The notes under the pieces: generated by a model | What the model was told of the DNA's origin: nothing | The model's database searches: none | What the model saw: only the letters and a program-made list of their open reading frames with translations | From: Alphaproteobacteria bacterium | Lineage (GTDB): Bacteria; Pseudomonadota; Alphaproteobacteria; Micropepsales; Micropepsaceae | Direction: 5' to 3' | NCBI GenBank assembly: GCA_025350465.1 | Contig: JANXXU010000010.1 | Span: 1 to 33,608, forward strand | Length of the DNA stretch: 33,608 nucleotides | Made by a program: the position numbers and the translations under genes | In this document: positions 15,931-23,415 of the stretch, in pieces | Layout of the letters: each line of letters starts with the position of its first letter | Numbering within the stretch: position 1 is the stretch's first letter

Positions 15931-16260
15931 TCAGCACTTGTCGTAGGGAATCGCCTGCTTGGCGATGCCGATGACGCATCCGGGCAATTGCTTGGCATCG
16001 GTGCCGCCGCCGACCGAAACTTTGTAGAGCGAGAACAAATAATAATTCGTGCGCTCGAGCTGCATTTCGCCTTGCATCTTGTCCGTCAGCGCCGAGGTAA
16101 CGGCCTGAGGCATGCCGGGTTGTGCGACCGGTGTTTGAACGTCGCCAACCGTCCCGCCCGTTGTTGCCGCCAATTTCGCGCGCACATCGTCCGTGGTCGG
16201 ATTGGTCAATGCCAAGCCGATTCCACCCAGCACCAAGACGACCAATAGAAATCTGAACAT
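15931..16260 (-). CDS. Small secreted/membrane protein, DUF4359-like
   Basis: A 109-residue protein starting MFRFLLVVLVLGGIGLALTNP, a hydrophobic leader immediately followed by the TNP motif. The C-terminal part has YYLFSLYKVSV and two Cys residues. The leader-TNP start and the tyrosine-rich FSLY strand resemble DUF4359 proteins, whose function is unknown. The ATG at 16260 has GGGGAG upstream, better than the upstream alternative at 16275. It converges on the dehydratase gene with three bases between stops. Confidence 0.65.
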   Translation of the reverse strand: MFRFLLVVLVLGGIGLALTNPTTDDVRAKLAATTGGTVGDVQTPVAQPGMPQAVTSALTDKMQGEMQLERTNYYLFSLYKVSVGGGTDAKQLPGCVIGIAKQAIPYDKC

Positions 16261-16356
16261 TTGTGGTCTCCCCAAAAAGCCGCGTCTTGGCCCACGGCCG
16301 GCGCGATTGGGGCAACGACTATCATATCGCGCATCATTTTGCGCGCGCTCCCTGCC

Positions 16357-17397
16357 TCACGCGTCGACACGGCCGACGGCGGCGATGCGGCTCACCGATT
16401 TCGCCTTCGCCCAATGCCCTTGCGAGCCGTTGACGAACCCCTTGGGGCGCGTCTTGAGATAACGCGTCGCGAGCCAGAGCCGCTTCAAGTGGCGCTTGTA
16501 GCCGTTGGCGACGTCGTCCTCGTAGGCCATCCGGCCGTGCAGCACATGATAGTTGTTGATGAACTGCATGCTGCCGGGCGGCAACTCCATATAGACGTTG
16601 AATTGCGGGTCGCGCGCCATCTCGCTCACTGCGTCGATCGCGTCGCGTGCGAGCGGCGACAGGCGCGGCGCCTCAGGGTGGCGTTGCGATGCTTTGATGT
16701 ATTGCGGCACGAAGAAATTGAAGAGGCGACCTTCGTGCTCGGTGAACACGGAGCGCATATAGAAATTCGGGCCGCCCGCCGGCTGCTCGCCGCGATAATC
16801 CCACGGCAGCGGTTCGTAGAGAGCGGCGGCGAGATCGGGACGCGTGCGCACGAGCTCATTGTAGATCGCGACGACGTTGGCGACGCAGGAGAGCCCGCCC
16901 GACTTCGCCTTGCGCAGGCACATGAGGCCGACGAGATCGGATCCGTCCGTGTGATAATCGAGGCCGACGAGGCCGAGTTCATTGCCTCTGACCGTCGGAT
17001 CGTCGAGCTTTTTGCCCTGATCGGTCACGTCGCCCATCATGTGGCCGTATTTGTTCTGCGGCCAGGGATCGCCGAGATGCATGCCGATCCCCCAGTAAAG
17101 CATCGTGAGATCGTCGTCAGAATAACGCGCCACGTCGAGTGCGCTGATCCGCACGAAGCCACGCCCGTCGATCAGCTCGCGCTCAACGCCGGCGAGTTTC
17201 GCGGCCAGGCCGTCAAGCGGAAACGACTCCCTGCCGATCTCGAGAAGATTGTCTGAGACCGATTTCGCGGTCTTCAGGGCGTGGTCGAGTTCGCGATGAT
17301 CGCCGGCGGTCAACTCGACCGTCCATTTTTTCGGATCGGCGACGTCGGACGAGCGCCAATCGATGTGCGTTTCAAGAGGCTTCGGCGTGAAGGACAT
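16357..17397 (-). CDS. TauD/TfdA-like Fe(II)/2-oxoglutarate dioxygenase
   Basis: A 346-residue oxygenase of the TauD/TfdA superfamily. The iron-binding triad is readable: His149 and Asp151 in LDYHTDGSD, and His287 in the NNYHVLHGR box. A downstream Arg in KRHLKRLWL would bind the 2-oxoglutarate carboxylate. Members cleave or hydroxylate small organic acids; the substrate here is unknown and the protein is longer than taurine dioxygenase. It lies 23 bases after the deacylase gene on the same strand and is preceded by GGAG. It is therefore likely the second gene of a MarR-controlled catabolic operon. Confidence 0.88.
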   Translation of the reverse strand: MSFTPKPLETHIDWRSSDVADPKKWTVELTAGDHRELDHALKTAKSVSDNLLEIGRESFPLDGLAAKLAGVERELIDGRGFVRISALDVARYSDDDLTMLYWGIGMHLGDPWPQNKYGHMMGDVTDQGKKLDDPTVRGNELGLVGLDYHTDGSDLVGLMCLRKAKSGGLSCVANVVAIYNELVRTRPDLAAALYEPLPWDYRGEQPAGGPNFYMRSVFTEHEGRLFNFFVPQYIKASQRHPEAPRLSPLARDAIDAVSEMARDPQFNVYMELPPGSMQFINNYHVLHGRMAYEDDVANGYKRHLKRLWLATRYLKTRPKGFVNGSQGHWAKAKSVSRIAAVGRVDA

Positions 17398-17420
17398 GAT
17401 CGTTTCTCCCGTGATTCAAA

Positions 17421-19148
17421 TCAGTTGATGGCCGGCCCGGCTTGCGGTCCGCGCACAAGGCGGCCCGGCAGCGCGCCGGTCGCTTCGCCGTCGCAATAGA
17501 TCGGTGCCCCGGAAACGATGGTCGCCCGATAACCGCGGGCGCGCTGCAACAGGCGCTTGCCGCCGGCAGGCAGATCGAACGCCATGATCGGCGCTTCGAG
17601 GGTCAGCTTGTCGAAATCGATGACGTTGATGTCCGCCTTCATGCCGGGCGCAATGATGCCGCGATCCAAGAGCCCGACGGCGCGGGCGGTATCGGCCGTC
17701 TGACGCTTGACGAGCCAGCTCAAATCGAAACGCCCCTGCGCGCGGTCGCGGCCCCAATGGCTCAGAAGGTAGGTCGGAAAGCTGCCATCCGAAATGAGTC
17801 CGACATGAGCGCCGCCGTCGCCTAGGCCCATGACCGTATGCGCATTGCCGATCATCTCCCCGCAGGCGTCGAGATTGAAATGCGCGTAGTTGGCGAACGG
17901 CGCGAAAAGGAATGTCTTGCCCTCGTCTTCCAGCAAATGATCGTAAGCGACCTCTGCCGGCTCTCGACTCTCGCGGGCGGCGATGCTCGCCATCGATTTC
18001 TCGCGCGCCGGCTCGTAGTCGGGTCGCGTGCCGAGCGCGAACATGCGATCGAACGCCATGAGGCGACGTGCCGATCCGCTCGCCGCCGCAGCCTCATCGA
18101 GAACGCGCCGGCGCAAGGCGGGATCGCGCAAGGCGACCAGACGCTCGGCGAGCGGCTTGTCGGCAATTGCGCGATAGCATGGCAGAAGGGAAAACGGATT
18201 GAGGCTCGCCTGCAATCCGTAGAGCACGCCGATCGGGCGCGGCGCGACCTGAGCGCGAATCGGCAGGCCCTGCGTCGCCGCTCCTTCAATCAGGCCGAGC
18301 AGCGAGCGCCAACCTTCCGGACCGCCATGGCTCTGCGCCAGCGACAACGACAGCGGACGGCCGGACGCTTCGATGAGCCGGCGGATCATGGCGAATTCGC
18401 TCGCCTGATCGGGTGTATCGAAATCCGAAATCATCTCGACGACGCCCGAGCCCGCATCCTTCAGACCAAGCGCAATGCCCATGAGCTCCGCTTCGGTCGC
18501 GCGCAACGACGGCGTCGGATCGCCTTTGACGGTGCGGTGATTGAGCGTGCGCGAGGTCGAAAAGCCGACGGCGCCGGCGCGAATGGCTTGCGATGCGAGG
18601 TTGCGCATTTCGGCGATGTCTTCCGGCATCGCCGGCTCGAGCTTGGCGCCACGCTCGCCCATGACGAAGACGCGCAGCGCGCCGTGCGGAAGCTGCGCGC
18701 AAAGATCGATGTCGTAGCGCCGCGCGGCGAGCGTATCGAGATAGTCGGGGAAGGACTGCCAATTCCAACGCAAACCCTCGTGCAGCGCGGCACCAGGGAT
18801 ATCCTCGACGCCCTCCATCAGTTCGATCAGACGGCCATGATCTTGCGGTTTGACCGGCGCGAAGCCGACGCCACAATTGCCCATCACCGCCGTCGTCACG
18901 CCGTGCCAACTCGACGGTGCGAGCCGTTCGTCCCAGGTTGCCTGACCATCGTAATGCGTATGGATATCGACGAATCCCGGCGTGACCAGGAGACCCTTGG
19001 CGGCGATTTCCTCGCGCCCCGAGCCGGCAATCGCACCGACTGCCGCGATCCGCCCGCCCTCGACCGCAATGTCGGCCTCGCGAACCGGCGCGCCCGTGCC
19101 GTCAGCAAGATTTCCGCCGCGAACGACGAGATCATAGCGATGCGCCAC
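17421..19148 (-). CDS. N-acyl-D-amino-acid deacylase-like amidohydrolase
   Basis: A 575-residue zinc amidohydrolase of the D-aminoacylase group (amidohydrolase family 3). The N-terminal strand YDLVVRGGNLADGTG, the metal motif VDIHTHYDGQATWD (about 62-75) and GNCGVGFAP are family hallmarks. A late Asp region GLGDGGAHVGLISDGSFPTYLL supplies a metal or catalytic Asp. The C-terminal beta domain includes GIIAPGMKADINVIDF. Such enzymes hydrolyse N-acyl-D-amino acids or related amides. A GTG at 19148 is chosen as start because it is preceded by GGAGA and because upstream frame residues do not fit the family. A perfect palindrome lies directly before it, and a MarR gene is upstream. Confidence 0.88.
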   Translation of the reverse strand: MAHRYDLVVRGGNLADGTGAPVREADIAVEGGRIAAVGAIAGSGREEIAAKGLLVTPGFVDIHTHYDGQATWDERLAPSSWHGVTTAVMGNCGVGFAPVKPQDHGRLIELMEGVEDIPGAALHEGLRWNWQSFPDYLDTLAARRYDIDLCAQLPHGALRVFVMGERGAKLEPAMPEDIAEMRNLASQAIRAGAVGFSTSRTLNHRTVKGDPTPSLRATEAELMGIALGLKDAGSGVVEMISDFDTPDQASEFAMIRRLIEASGRPLSLSLAQSHGGPEGWRSLLGLIEGAATQGLPIRAQVAPRPIGVLYGLQASLNPFSLLPCYRAIADKPLAERLVALRDPALRRRVLDEAAAASGSARRLMAFDRMFALGTRPDYEPAREKSMASIAARESREPAEVAYDHLLEDEGKTFLFAPFANYAHFNLDACGEMIGNAHTVMGLGDGGAHVGLISDGSFPTYLLSHWGRDRAQGRFDLSWLVKRQTADTARAVGLLDRGIIAPGMKADINVIDFDKLTLEAPIMAFDLPAGGKRLLQRARGYRATIVSGAPIYCDGEATGALPGRLVRGPQAGPAIN

Positions 19149-19156
19149 GGCGCTTC

Positions 19157-19192
19157 TCCATATAGTTAGTTCGATTGATCTAACTATATGGA
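19157..19192. promoter_or_regulatory. Perfect palindrome, likely MarR operator
   Basis: Arms of 13 bases (19157-19169 and 19180-19192) match perfectly around a 10-base spacer; the core is TATAGTTAG and CTAACTATA. It begins nine bases upstream of the deacylase GTG and lies between that gene and the MarR gene. MarR proteins bind AT-rich palindromes of this kind. One arm runs into the ribosome-binding site, so an RNA hairpin hiding it is an alternative. Confidence 0.7.
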
Positions 19193-19229
19193 CCTGGCGG
19201 CGGCGTGTCAAGGACGCGCTCGCGCACGT

Positions 19230-19682
19230 TCACCCGATGAATTGGCTTTCGATGTCTTTGAGGCGATCTTCCGCCGTCGCCGTGAGCGAAACGTAAGCGC
19301 CGGAGAGCGCGGCCAGAAGCTTGGTCAGTTTCGCGCTTGGAACGATTTCCGCGATCCGGTCGGCGAGCTTCTCCTCGAGCGCCGCGAGCCTCGCGCGGCC
19401 CTTCGCGGTGAGCGCGACCGACACCGCCCGGCCGTCCGCCGCATCGGCCTCGTCGGCGATCCAACCCTTGTCGCGCAAATTGCTCAGCATCGCCGAGATG
19501 GTCGGCTTTTTCACCGCACCTGCCGCCGCGATGGCACCCGCGCGCTTCGCCCCGCCCTTCAGGTAAAGCAAGGTCCGGTACTGGGCGAGGCTGATATCGG
19601 CGTCGCGGGTCATGCGCTCGAACTCGCGATAGAAAACGATGATCGCACGCACGCTTAGATGCCGGTCGTCGGACTTGCTCAT
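19230..19682 (-). CDS. MarR-family transcriptional regulator
   Basis: A 150-residue winged-helix regulator. The start has the dimerisation helix (VRAIIVFYREFERMTRDADISLAQYRTLLYL). The helix-turn-helix is at about 50-75 (AIAAAGAVKKPTISAMLSNLRDKGW) and the wing has DAADGRAVSVALTAKGR, the standard MarR DxRxxxxxLTxxG pattern. MarR proteins usually repress neighbouring catabolic or efflux genes and are released by small aromatic or acidic ligands. It precedes the deacylase by 81 bases on the same strand, and the palindrome in that gap is the natural operator candidate. The ligand is unknown. The gap 19683-19847 shows nothing else. Confidence 0.93.
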   Translation of the reverse strand: MSKSDDRHLSVRAIIVFYREFERMTRDADISLAQYRTLLYLKGGAKRAGAIAAAGAVKKPTISAMLSNLRDKGWIADEADAADGRAVSVALTAKGRARLAALEEKLADRIAEIVPSAKLTKLLAALSGAYVSLTATAEDRLKDIESQFIG

Positions 19683-19847
19683 GACAGTGGTTCAGATGGA
19701 TCGGTGAGCTTCATGCTCCGCGCGTATAGATGGCCAGCGCAGTTGCAGCAAGAAAATTGGGCGAGTAGATCGCCCAGATCGTTGCTTTCGCGCATAGGGG
19801 TGGAATGTTAGCCTTCAAGCCGATGCAAGGCATCGGGAGGATTCCAT

Positions 19848-20234
19848 TTGAAAACGATAGCACTCGGACTTTCGGTTTTGTGTGCCGGCGTGGCGCTCTT
19901 GACGAGCGAGCCGGCTCATGCGGGGCAGGTGTTTGCATCATGTTCCGTCGTCGACGTCGCGACATTCAGCAATCGTGTTCACATCCATTGCACGAAGCCG
20001 GTTTCGGGATGCGACTTCCAGTCCGGCGGCTGCGCGCAACAACAGCCAACCGCTCCAACCTATGTCGCGGTCGAGTCAACGAGCGTGATGGCGGCGACCG
20101 TCGTTCAGGTCGGGCTCTTCGCGCTGACCAGCAAGCATCTCGTAGACGTACTCTACGACGACAACGCCGGCGCGAATCCGGCCGGGTGCAACCAAAACGA
20201 CTGCCGCCGGCTCGTCGGCGTGGTGGCCCACTAG
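19848..20234 (+). CDS. Secreted Cys-containing hypothetical protein, TTG start
   Basis: A 128-residue protein of no family I recognise. The signal peptide is MKTIALGLSVLCAGVALLTSEPAHA with cleavage near 25. The mature part has Cys residues in ASCSVV, IHCTKP, SGCDF, GGCAQ, GCNQNDC, suggesting disulfides. The start codon is TTG, chosen because a strong GGGAGG lies seven bases before it and the signal peptide starts exactly there. Its last four bases overlap the convergent protease-like gene. Confidence 0.65.
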   Translation: MKTIALGLSVLCAGVALLTSEPAHAGQVFASCSVVDVATFSNRVHIHCTKPVSGCDFQSGGCAQQQPTAPTYVAVESTSVMAATVVQVGLFALTSKHLVDVLYDDNAGANPAGCNQNDCRRLVGVVAH

Positions 20235-21037
20235 CTAGAGTGACGAAGAGTACCGGGCGCCGGCGCCTCGGTGCCCGGTCGCGCGAAAGCCCAGATCGCG
20301 ACGAGAACCAGAACGGCAAGCAGCGCGTAGCCCGCTTCGATTTCGCCGCCGGTGAGCGGCAGCAATTTCTTCTGCGCCAGGGCGGCGGGAAAATCGAAGG
20401 CGAAGTGGAAGGCGACCGCCGCCAAATAAAAGACGATGCGGCGCGCGCGCACCGCTTCCCACACGAGCAGCGACAAGCCGACCTGAAGCACGAAGGCGGA
20501 GATGCGCTCAAAGCCACCGAACAAGCCCGACATAAAGCTCGCGCCCGTAAGCCCTTCGCGAATCTTTGCCGTCGTCGCTGCATCCAAATGAAGACTGTCG
20601 GCTTGGCCCGTCATCATCAGATAACCGAGCACGGCGACAACGCCGATGTTGAGACCGATCAGAGCGCATTCGGCGCCCGCGTGACCGATGCCGTAGGCGA
20701 CCGGCGTGCCGTTACCCGGAACGGCCTTGGCAAGGTAGCGCATGGCGACGTAGCGGCCCGTCTCTTCGAACAACGCAGCGGCCAGCGCGGCGTAGAGCGC
20801 GAAGCCGATCGCGTGCGCGTCGAACCAGGCTTTCGTCGTCGGATTGGCGGAAAGCAAATAGTAGTGCATCGCGCTTTCCAGCACGACCACCATCGCCACG
20901 AATACGCCGACGCCGATGAAAACGTTGCGCAAGCGCAGTTCCATGCGGCGGCGCAAGGCGAAGAAAACGATGAACGGCAAGGCGAGCGCAACAAGCGCGG
21001 AAAGCGATAGGCCGATCAGAGTCTCGTTGGTGATCAA
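20231..21037 (-). CDS. YhfC-like intramembrane metalloprotease family protein
   Basis: A 268-residue polytopic membrane protein with about seven hydrophobic segments. Conserved polar residues sit inside membrane helices: Glu-Glu in ALFEETGRYVAMR, Gly-x-Gly-His with Glu in YGIGHAGAECALIG, and a late His in AFHFAFDF. This layout matches the YhfC group of putative intramembrane proteases related to the CPBP/PrsW clan. Substrates are not established. A TTG at 21037 is taken as start because GGGAGG lies seven bases upstream and the longer open frame upstream has no protein-like character. The long AT-rich palindrome at 21072-21111 is directly upstream. Confidence 0.7.
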   Translation of the reverse strand: MITNETLIGLSLSALVALALPFIVFFALRRRMELRLRNVFIGVGVFVAMVVVLESAMHYYLLSANPTTKAWFDAHAIGFALYAALAAALFEETGRYVAMRYLAKAVPGNGTPVAYGIGHAGAECALIGLNIGVVAVLGYLMMTGQADSLHLDAATTAKIREGLTGASFMSGLFGGFERISAFVLQVGLSLLVWEAVRARRIVFYLAAVAFHFAFDFPAALAQKKLLPLTGGEIEAGYALLAVLVLVAIWAFARPGTEAPAPGTLRHSS

Positions 21038-21071
21038 GGTCGCTCCTCCCCCAAAGGCGCGCCCTCTTGAT

Positions 21072-21111
21072 ACTGCAATTTTGTTATTTAGGCAAATAAC
21101 AAAATTGCAGT
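21072..21111. promoter_or_regulatory. 40-bp AT-rich perfect palindrome
   Basis: Arms of 18 bases (21072-21089 and 21094-21111) are perfectly complementary around a central AGGC. The arm reads ACTGCAATTTTGTTATTT. It lies in the 143-base gap between the monooxygenase stop (21181) and the YhfC-like start (21037), both on the minus strand, 35 bases before the latter. It could be a repressor operator at the YhfC promoter or a transcription terminator for the monooxygenase; there is no GC-rich stem with a T run, so the operator reading is preferred. Confidence 0.6.
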
Positions 21112-21180
21112 TCGAGATTGAATCGCGAAACCTGCTCGTCCACTGTTGGCGCCGAGCTAATACCAGCCGCGGCGGGGGCG

Positions 21181-22722
21181 CTACGCCGCGCTTACCTGCT
21201 TGCCGGCGACGATCGCGCGGTCGCGGGCGTAGTGGAATTCCGGGCCGTCGAGGTCGATGGCGGGCAGTTGATCCTTCTCGGCCCAATAGTCCTGGGTGTG
21301 CTGCCATTCGGGCTTGTCGCCGCGCTTAGGCAGAAGATGCATGGCGCGCATCAGGTAACCCGGGTTGAAGTTTTCGGGATCCATCCAGGGGCTCAGCTTC
21401 ATGCCCTTGTCCTCGGGACGCAACGCGACCGTCACGCGGCGCTCGCCCTTCTTCTTCATGTGATTGAGCAGCCGGCAAACGAAATCGCCGAGGAGATCGA
21501 CGCGTAACGTCCAGCTCGCGCGGAAATAGCCGAAGATCCACACCATGTTCGGCACGCCGGTGAACATCATGCCGCGATAGGTGACAGTGTCGGCGAAGTC
21601 GAACTTCCGGCCGTCGATCGCGAAATCGATGTCGCCGAGCACGCTCAAGTTGAAGCCCGTCGCGGTGATGATGATGTCGGCTTCGAGTTCCTTGCCCGAC
21701 TTCAGGAGAATGCCTTTTTCGGTGAAGGTTTCGATTTCGCCGGTGACGACGCTCGCCTTGCCGGCCTTCACGCCCTGAAACAGATCGCCGTCCGGCACGA
21801 ACGCGATGCGCTGACGCCACGGGCGATAGGTCGGGGTAAAATTCTTCTCGACCTCGTCATCGCCGACGAAGGCGCGAACGCCATCGAGGAGCTCTTTCTT
21901 CACCACCTCCGGCTCGGCGAACGAGCGACGGGTGAAGAGCGCCTGGTCGTGCAAGACCTTTCGCCGAACGATTTCATGGATCCAGGTCTCGTCGATCTCC
22001 AATTCTCGCAAGACATTGGCGAGATCGTTTTCGTTGCGCGCCGGGATGAAATACGTCGGCGAGCGCTGCAACACGGTGACGTGCGCGCAGTCGGCGGCGA
22101 TTGCCGGCACGACCGTCGCGGTCGTCGCGCCCGAGCCGATGACGACGACTTTTTTGCCTTTGTAGTCGAGGTCTTCGGGCCAGGTTTGCGGATGGACGAT
22201 GCGGCCCTTGAATCGCTCCATGCCTTTCCATTCGGGCGTGTAACCTTGCGAATGGCGGTAATAGCCCTGACACATCCATAGGAAGTTCGCGGTGAAGCGG
22301 ACGGGCTCGCCGCTATCGCCGCGCGTACCTTCGAGCGTCCACAGATTTTGCTCGCTCGACCAGCGGGCGCTGGCGATCTTGTGGCGATAGCGGATGTGAG
22401 GGCCGAGATCGTTTTCCTCGATGACCTCGCCCATGTAACGGCGGATTTCGTCGGCGCTTGCGATCGGTGCGCCGGTCCACGGCTTGAAGCGGTAGCCGAA
22501 GGTGTAGAGATCGCTGTCGGAGCGGACGCCCGGATACCGATGCATCAGCCAGGTGCCGCCGAAGCTCTCCAAGGCCTCGAGCACGACAAAGCGCGTGCCC
22601 GGGCATTGCTTGGTCAGATGATAGGCGCCGCCGATACCGGATATTCCGGCGCCGACGATGACAACATCGAAGTGCTCGGCGCTGGAAGCGACGGGTTTGA
22701 TGAAAGGCGCTGCGTGGGCCAT
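21181..22722 (-). CDS. Flavin monooxygenase, Baeyer-Villiger type
   Basis: A 513-residue NADPH-dependent flavoprotein monooxygenase. The FAD Rossmann motif is VIVGAGISGIGGAYHL (GxGxxG at 24-29), followed by FGGTWLMHRYPGVRSD, typical of Baeyer-Villiger enzymes. The fingerprint FxGxxxHxxxW is intact at 171-181 (FKGRIVHPQTW). The NADPH motif VVVIGSGATTATV is at about 192-204. It would insert oxygen into ketones or oxidise heteroatoms; the substrate is unknown. The ATG at 22722 gives a family-like start; ATGs at 22731 or further upstream are possible. No signal peptide is present. It precedes the YhfC-like gene on the same strand. Confidence 0.92.
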   Translation of the reverse strand: MAHAAPFIKPVASSAEHFDVVIVGAGISGIGGAYHLTKQCPGTRFVVLEALESFGGTWLMHRYPGVRSDSDLYTFGYRFKPWTGAPIASADEIRRYMGEVIEENDLGPHIRYRHKIASARWSSEQNLWTLEGTRGDSGEPVRFTANFLWMCQGYYRHSQGYTPEWKGMERFKGRIVHPQTWPEDLDYKGKKVVVIGSGATTATVVPAIAADCAHVTVLQRSPTYFIPARNENDLANVLRELEIDETWIHEIVRRKVLHDQALFTRRSFAEPEVVKKELLDGVRAFVGDDEVEKNFTPTYRPWRQRIAFVPDGDLFQGVKAGKASVVTGEIETFTEKGILLKSGKELEADIIITATGFNLSVLGDIDFAIDGRKFDFADTVTYRGMMFTGVPNMVWIFGYFRASWTLRVDLLGDFVCRLLNHMKKKGERRVTVALRPEDKGMKLSPWMDPENFNPGYLMRAMHLLPKRGDKPEWQHTQDYWAEKDQLPAIDLDGPEFHYARDRAIVAGKQVSAA

Positions 22723-22923
22723 CTCGACCATCCAGGGCTTGCGGTGTCTCGGTGCGAGCATTGTTTCGCGCGCGCGATCCGGCGCTTTGATCGAGATCAA
22801 GGTCGGGCAGCGCGTTTTGGTCGCGGGCCCAAGCGCAGACCGGCGCGAGCCTTGAAGCCGGAAGCCCAGGGACCTTGCGTTCAGGCCGTATCGCCGCAGG
22901 GTCCCGGACGGCAGATGCGCCGC

Positions 22924-22942
22924 CCGAACGCATTGCGTTCGG
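22924..22942. terminator. 19-bp hairpin palindrome between the monooxygenase and DUF1761 genes
   Basis: CCGAACGCA and TGCGTTCGG form nine-base arms with one central base. It lies 34 bases after the DUF1761 stop on the minus strand and about 200 bases before the monooxygenase start. There is no clear T run, so it may be a weak terminator, an mRNA-stabilising hairpin or an operator. Nothing else is recognisable in 22723-22975. Confidence 0.35.
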
Positions 22943-22975
22943 ACCCATCCAGCTTCCGGGACGACATGTTAGGCG

Positions 22976-23374
22976 CTAATGCCAAAGACCCAGGATGATG
23001 CCGAAGACCAAGAACTGGGCGACGTGGTTGCCGATGTTGATCAGCATCAGTTCGAGCGGCAAACGCTGAAAGAGGCCGTTGGTGAGGATCGAGGTGCCGA
23101 TCCAACCGATGCCGGCCGCAAGCCCCGCGCCGACGGCAAAGCCGAACGACGGATGGGGTCCCAAGAAGATCGCGAAGATGATCGCGGCGACGACCGAGAG
23201 CGCGGCGGCACCGGCCATGGCGACGGGCATCGGATAGCCGCCCGGCGATTTCGGATCGAAGCCGACAAGCTTTGCCCACGGTTTGGCGAAGGCGAACGGG
23301 GAATACCACAAGCCGCCGACGCCGAAGCCGGCGAGCCCAGCCACGATCGCCGCCCAGAAATTGATGCCCGTCAT
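22976..23374 (-). CDS. DUF1761-like small membrane protein
   Basis: A 132-residue inner-membrane protein with four hydrophobic segments (about 5-24, 50-70, 74-97 and 108-130). The opening INFWAAIVAGLAGFGVGGLWYSPFAFAKPW, with its WYSP-like turn, matches the DUF1761 family, whose function is unknown. The ATG at 23374 follows an AGGAGG-like site (GAGGAGGATCGA). It begins 41 bases after the stop of ethylmalonyl-CoA mutase on the same strand, so the two are probably co-transcribed, though no functional link is known. Confidence 0.82.
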   Translation of the reverse strand: MTGINFWAAIVAGLAGFGVGGLWYSPFAFAKPWAKLVGFDPKSPGGYPMPVAMAGAAALSVVAAIIFAIFLGPHPSFGFAVGAGLAAGIGWIGTSILTNGLFQRLPLELMLINIGNHVAQFLVFGIILGLWH

Positions 23375-23415
23375 TCGATCCTCCTCGCGTTTTTCTTTTC
23401 GACCGGCGCGGGTCT

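Noticed and set aside
17838-19169. 443-codon plus-strand open frame
   Set aside because: It is antisense to the deacylase gene and has no recognisable domain.
19805-21010. 401-codon plus-strand open frame
   Set aside because: It is out of frame with the secreted protein and antisense to the YhfC-like gene.
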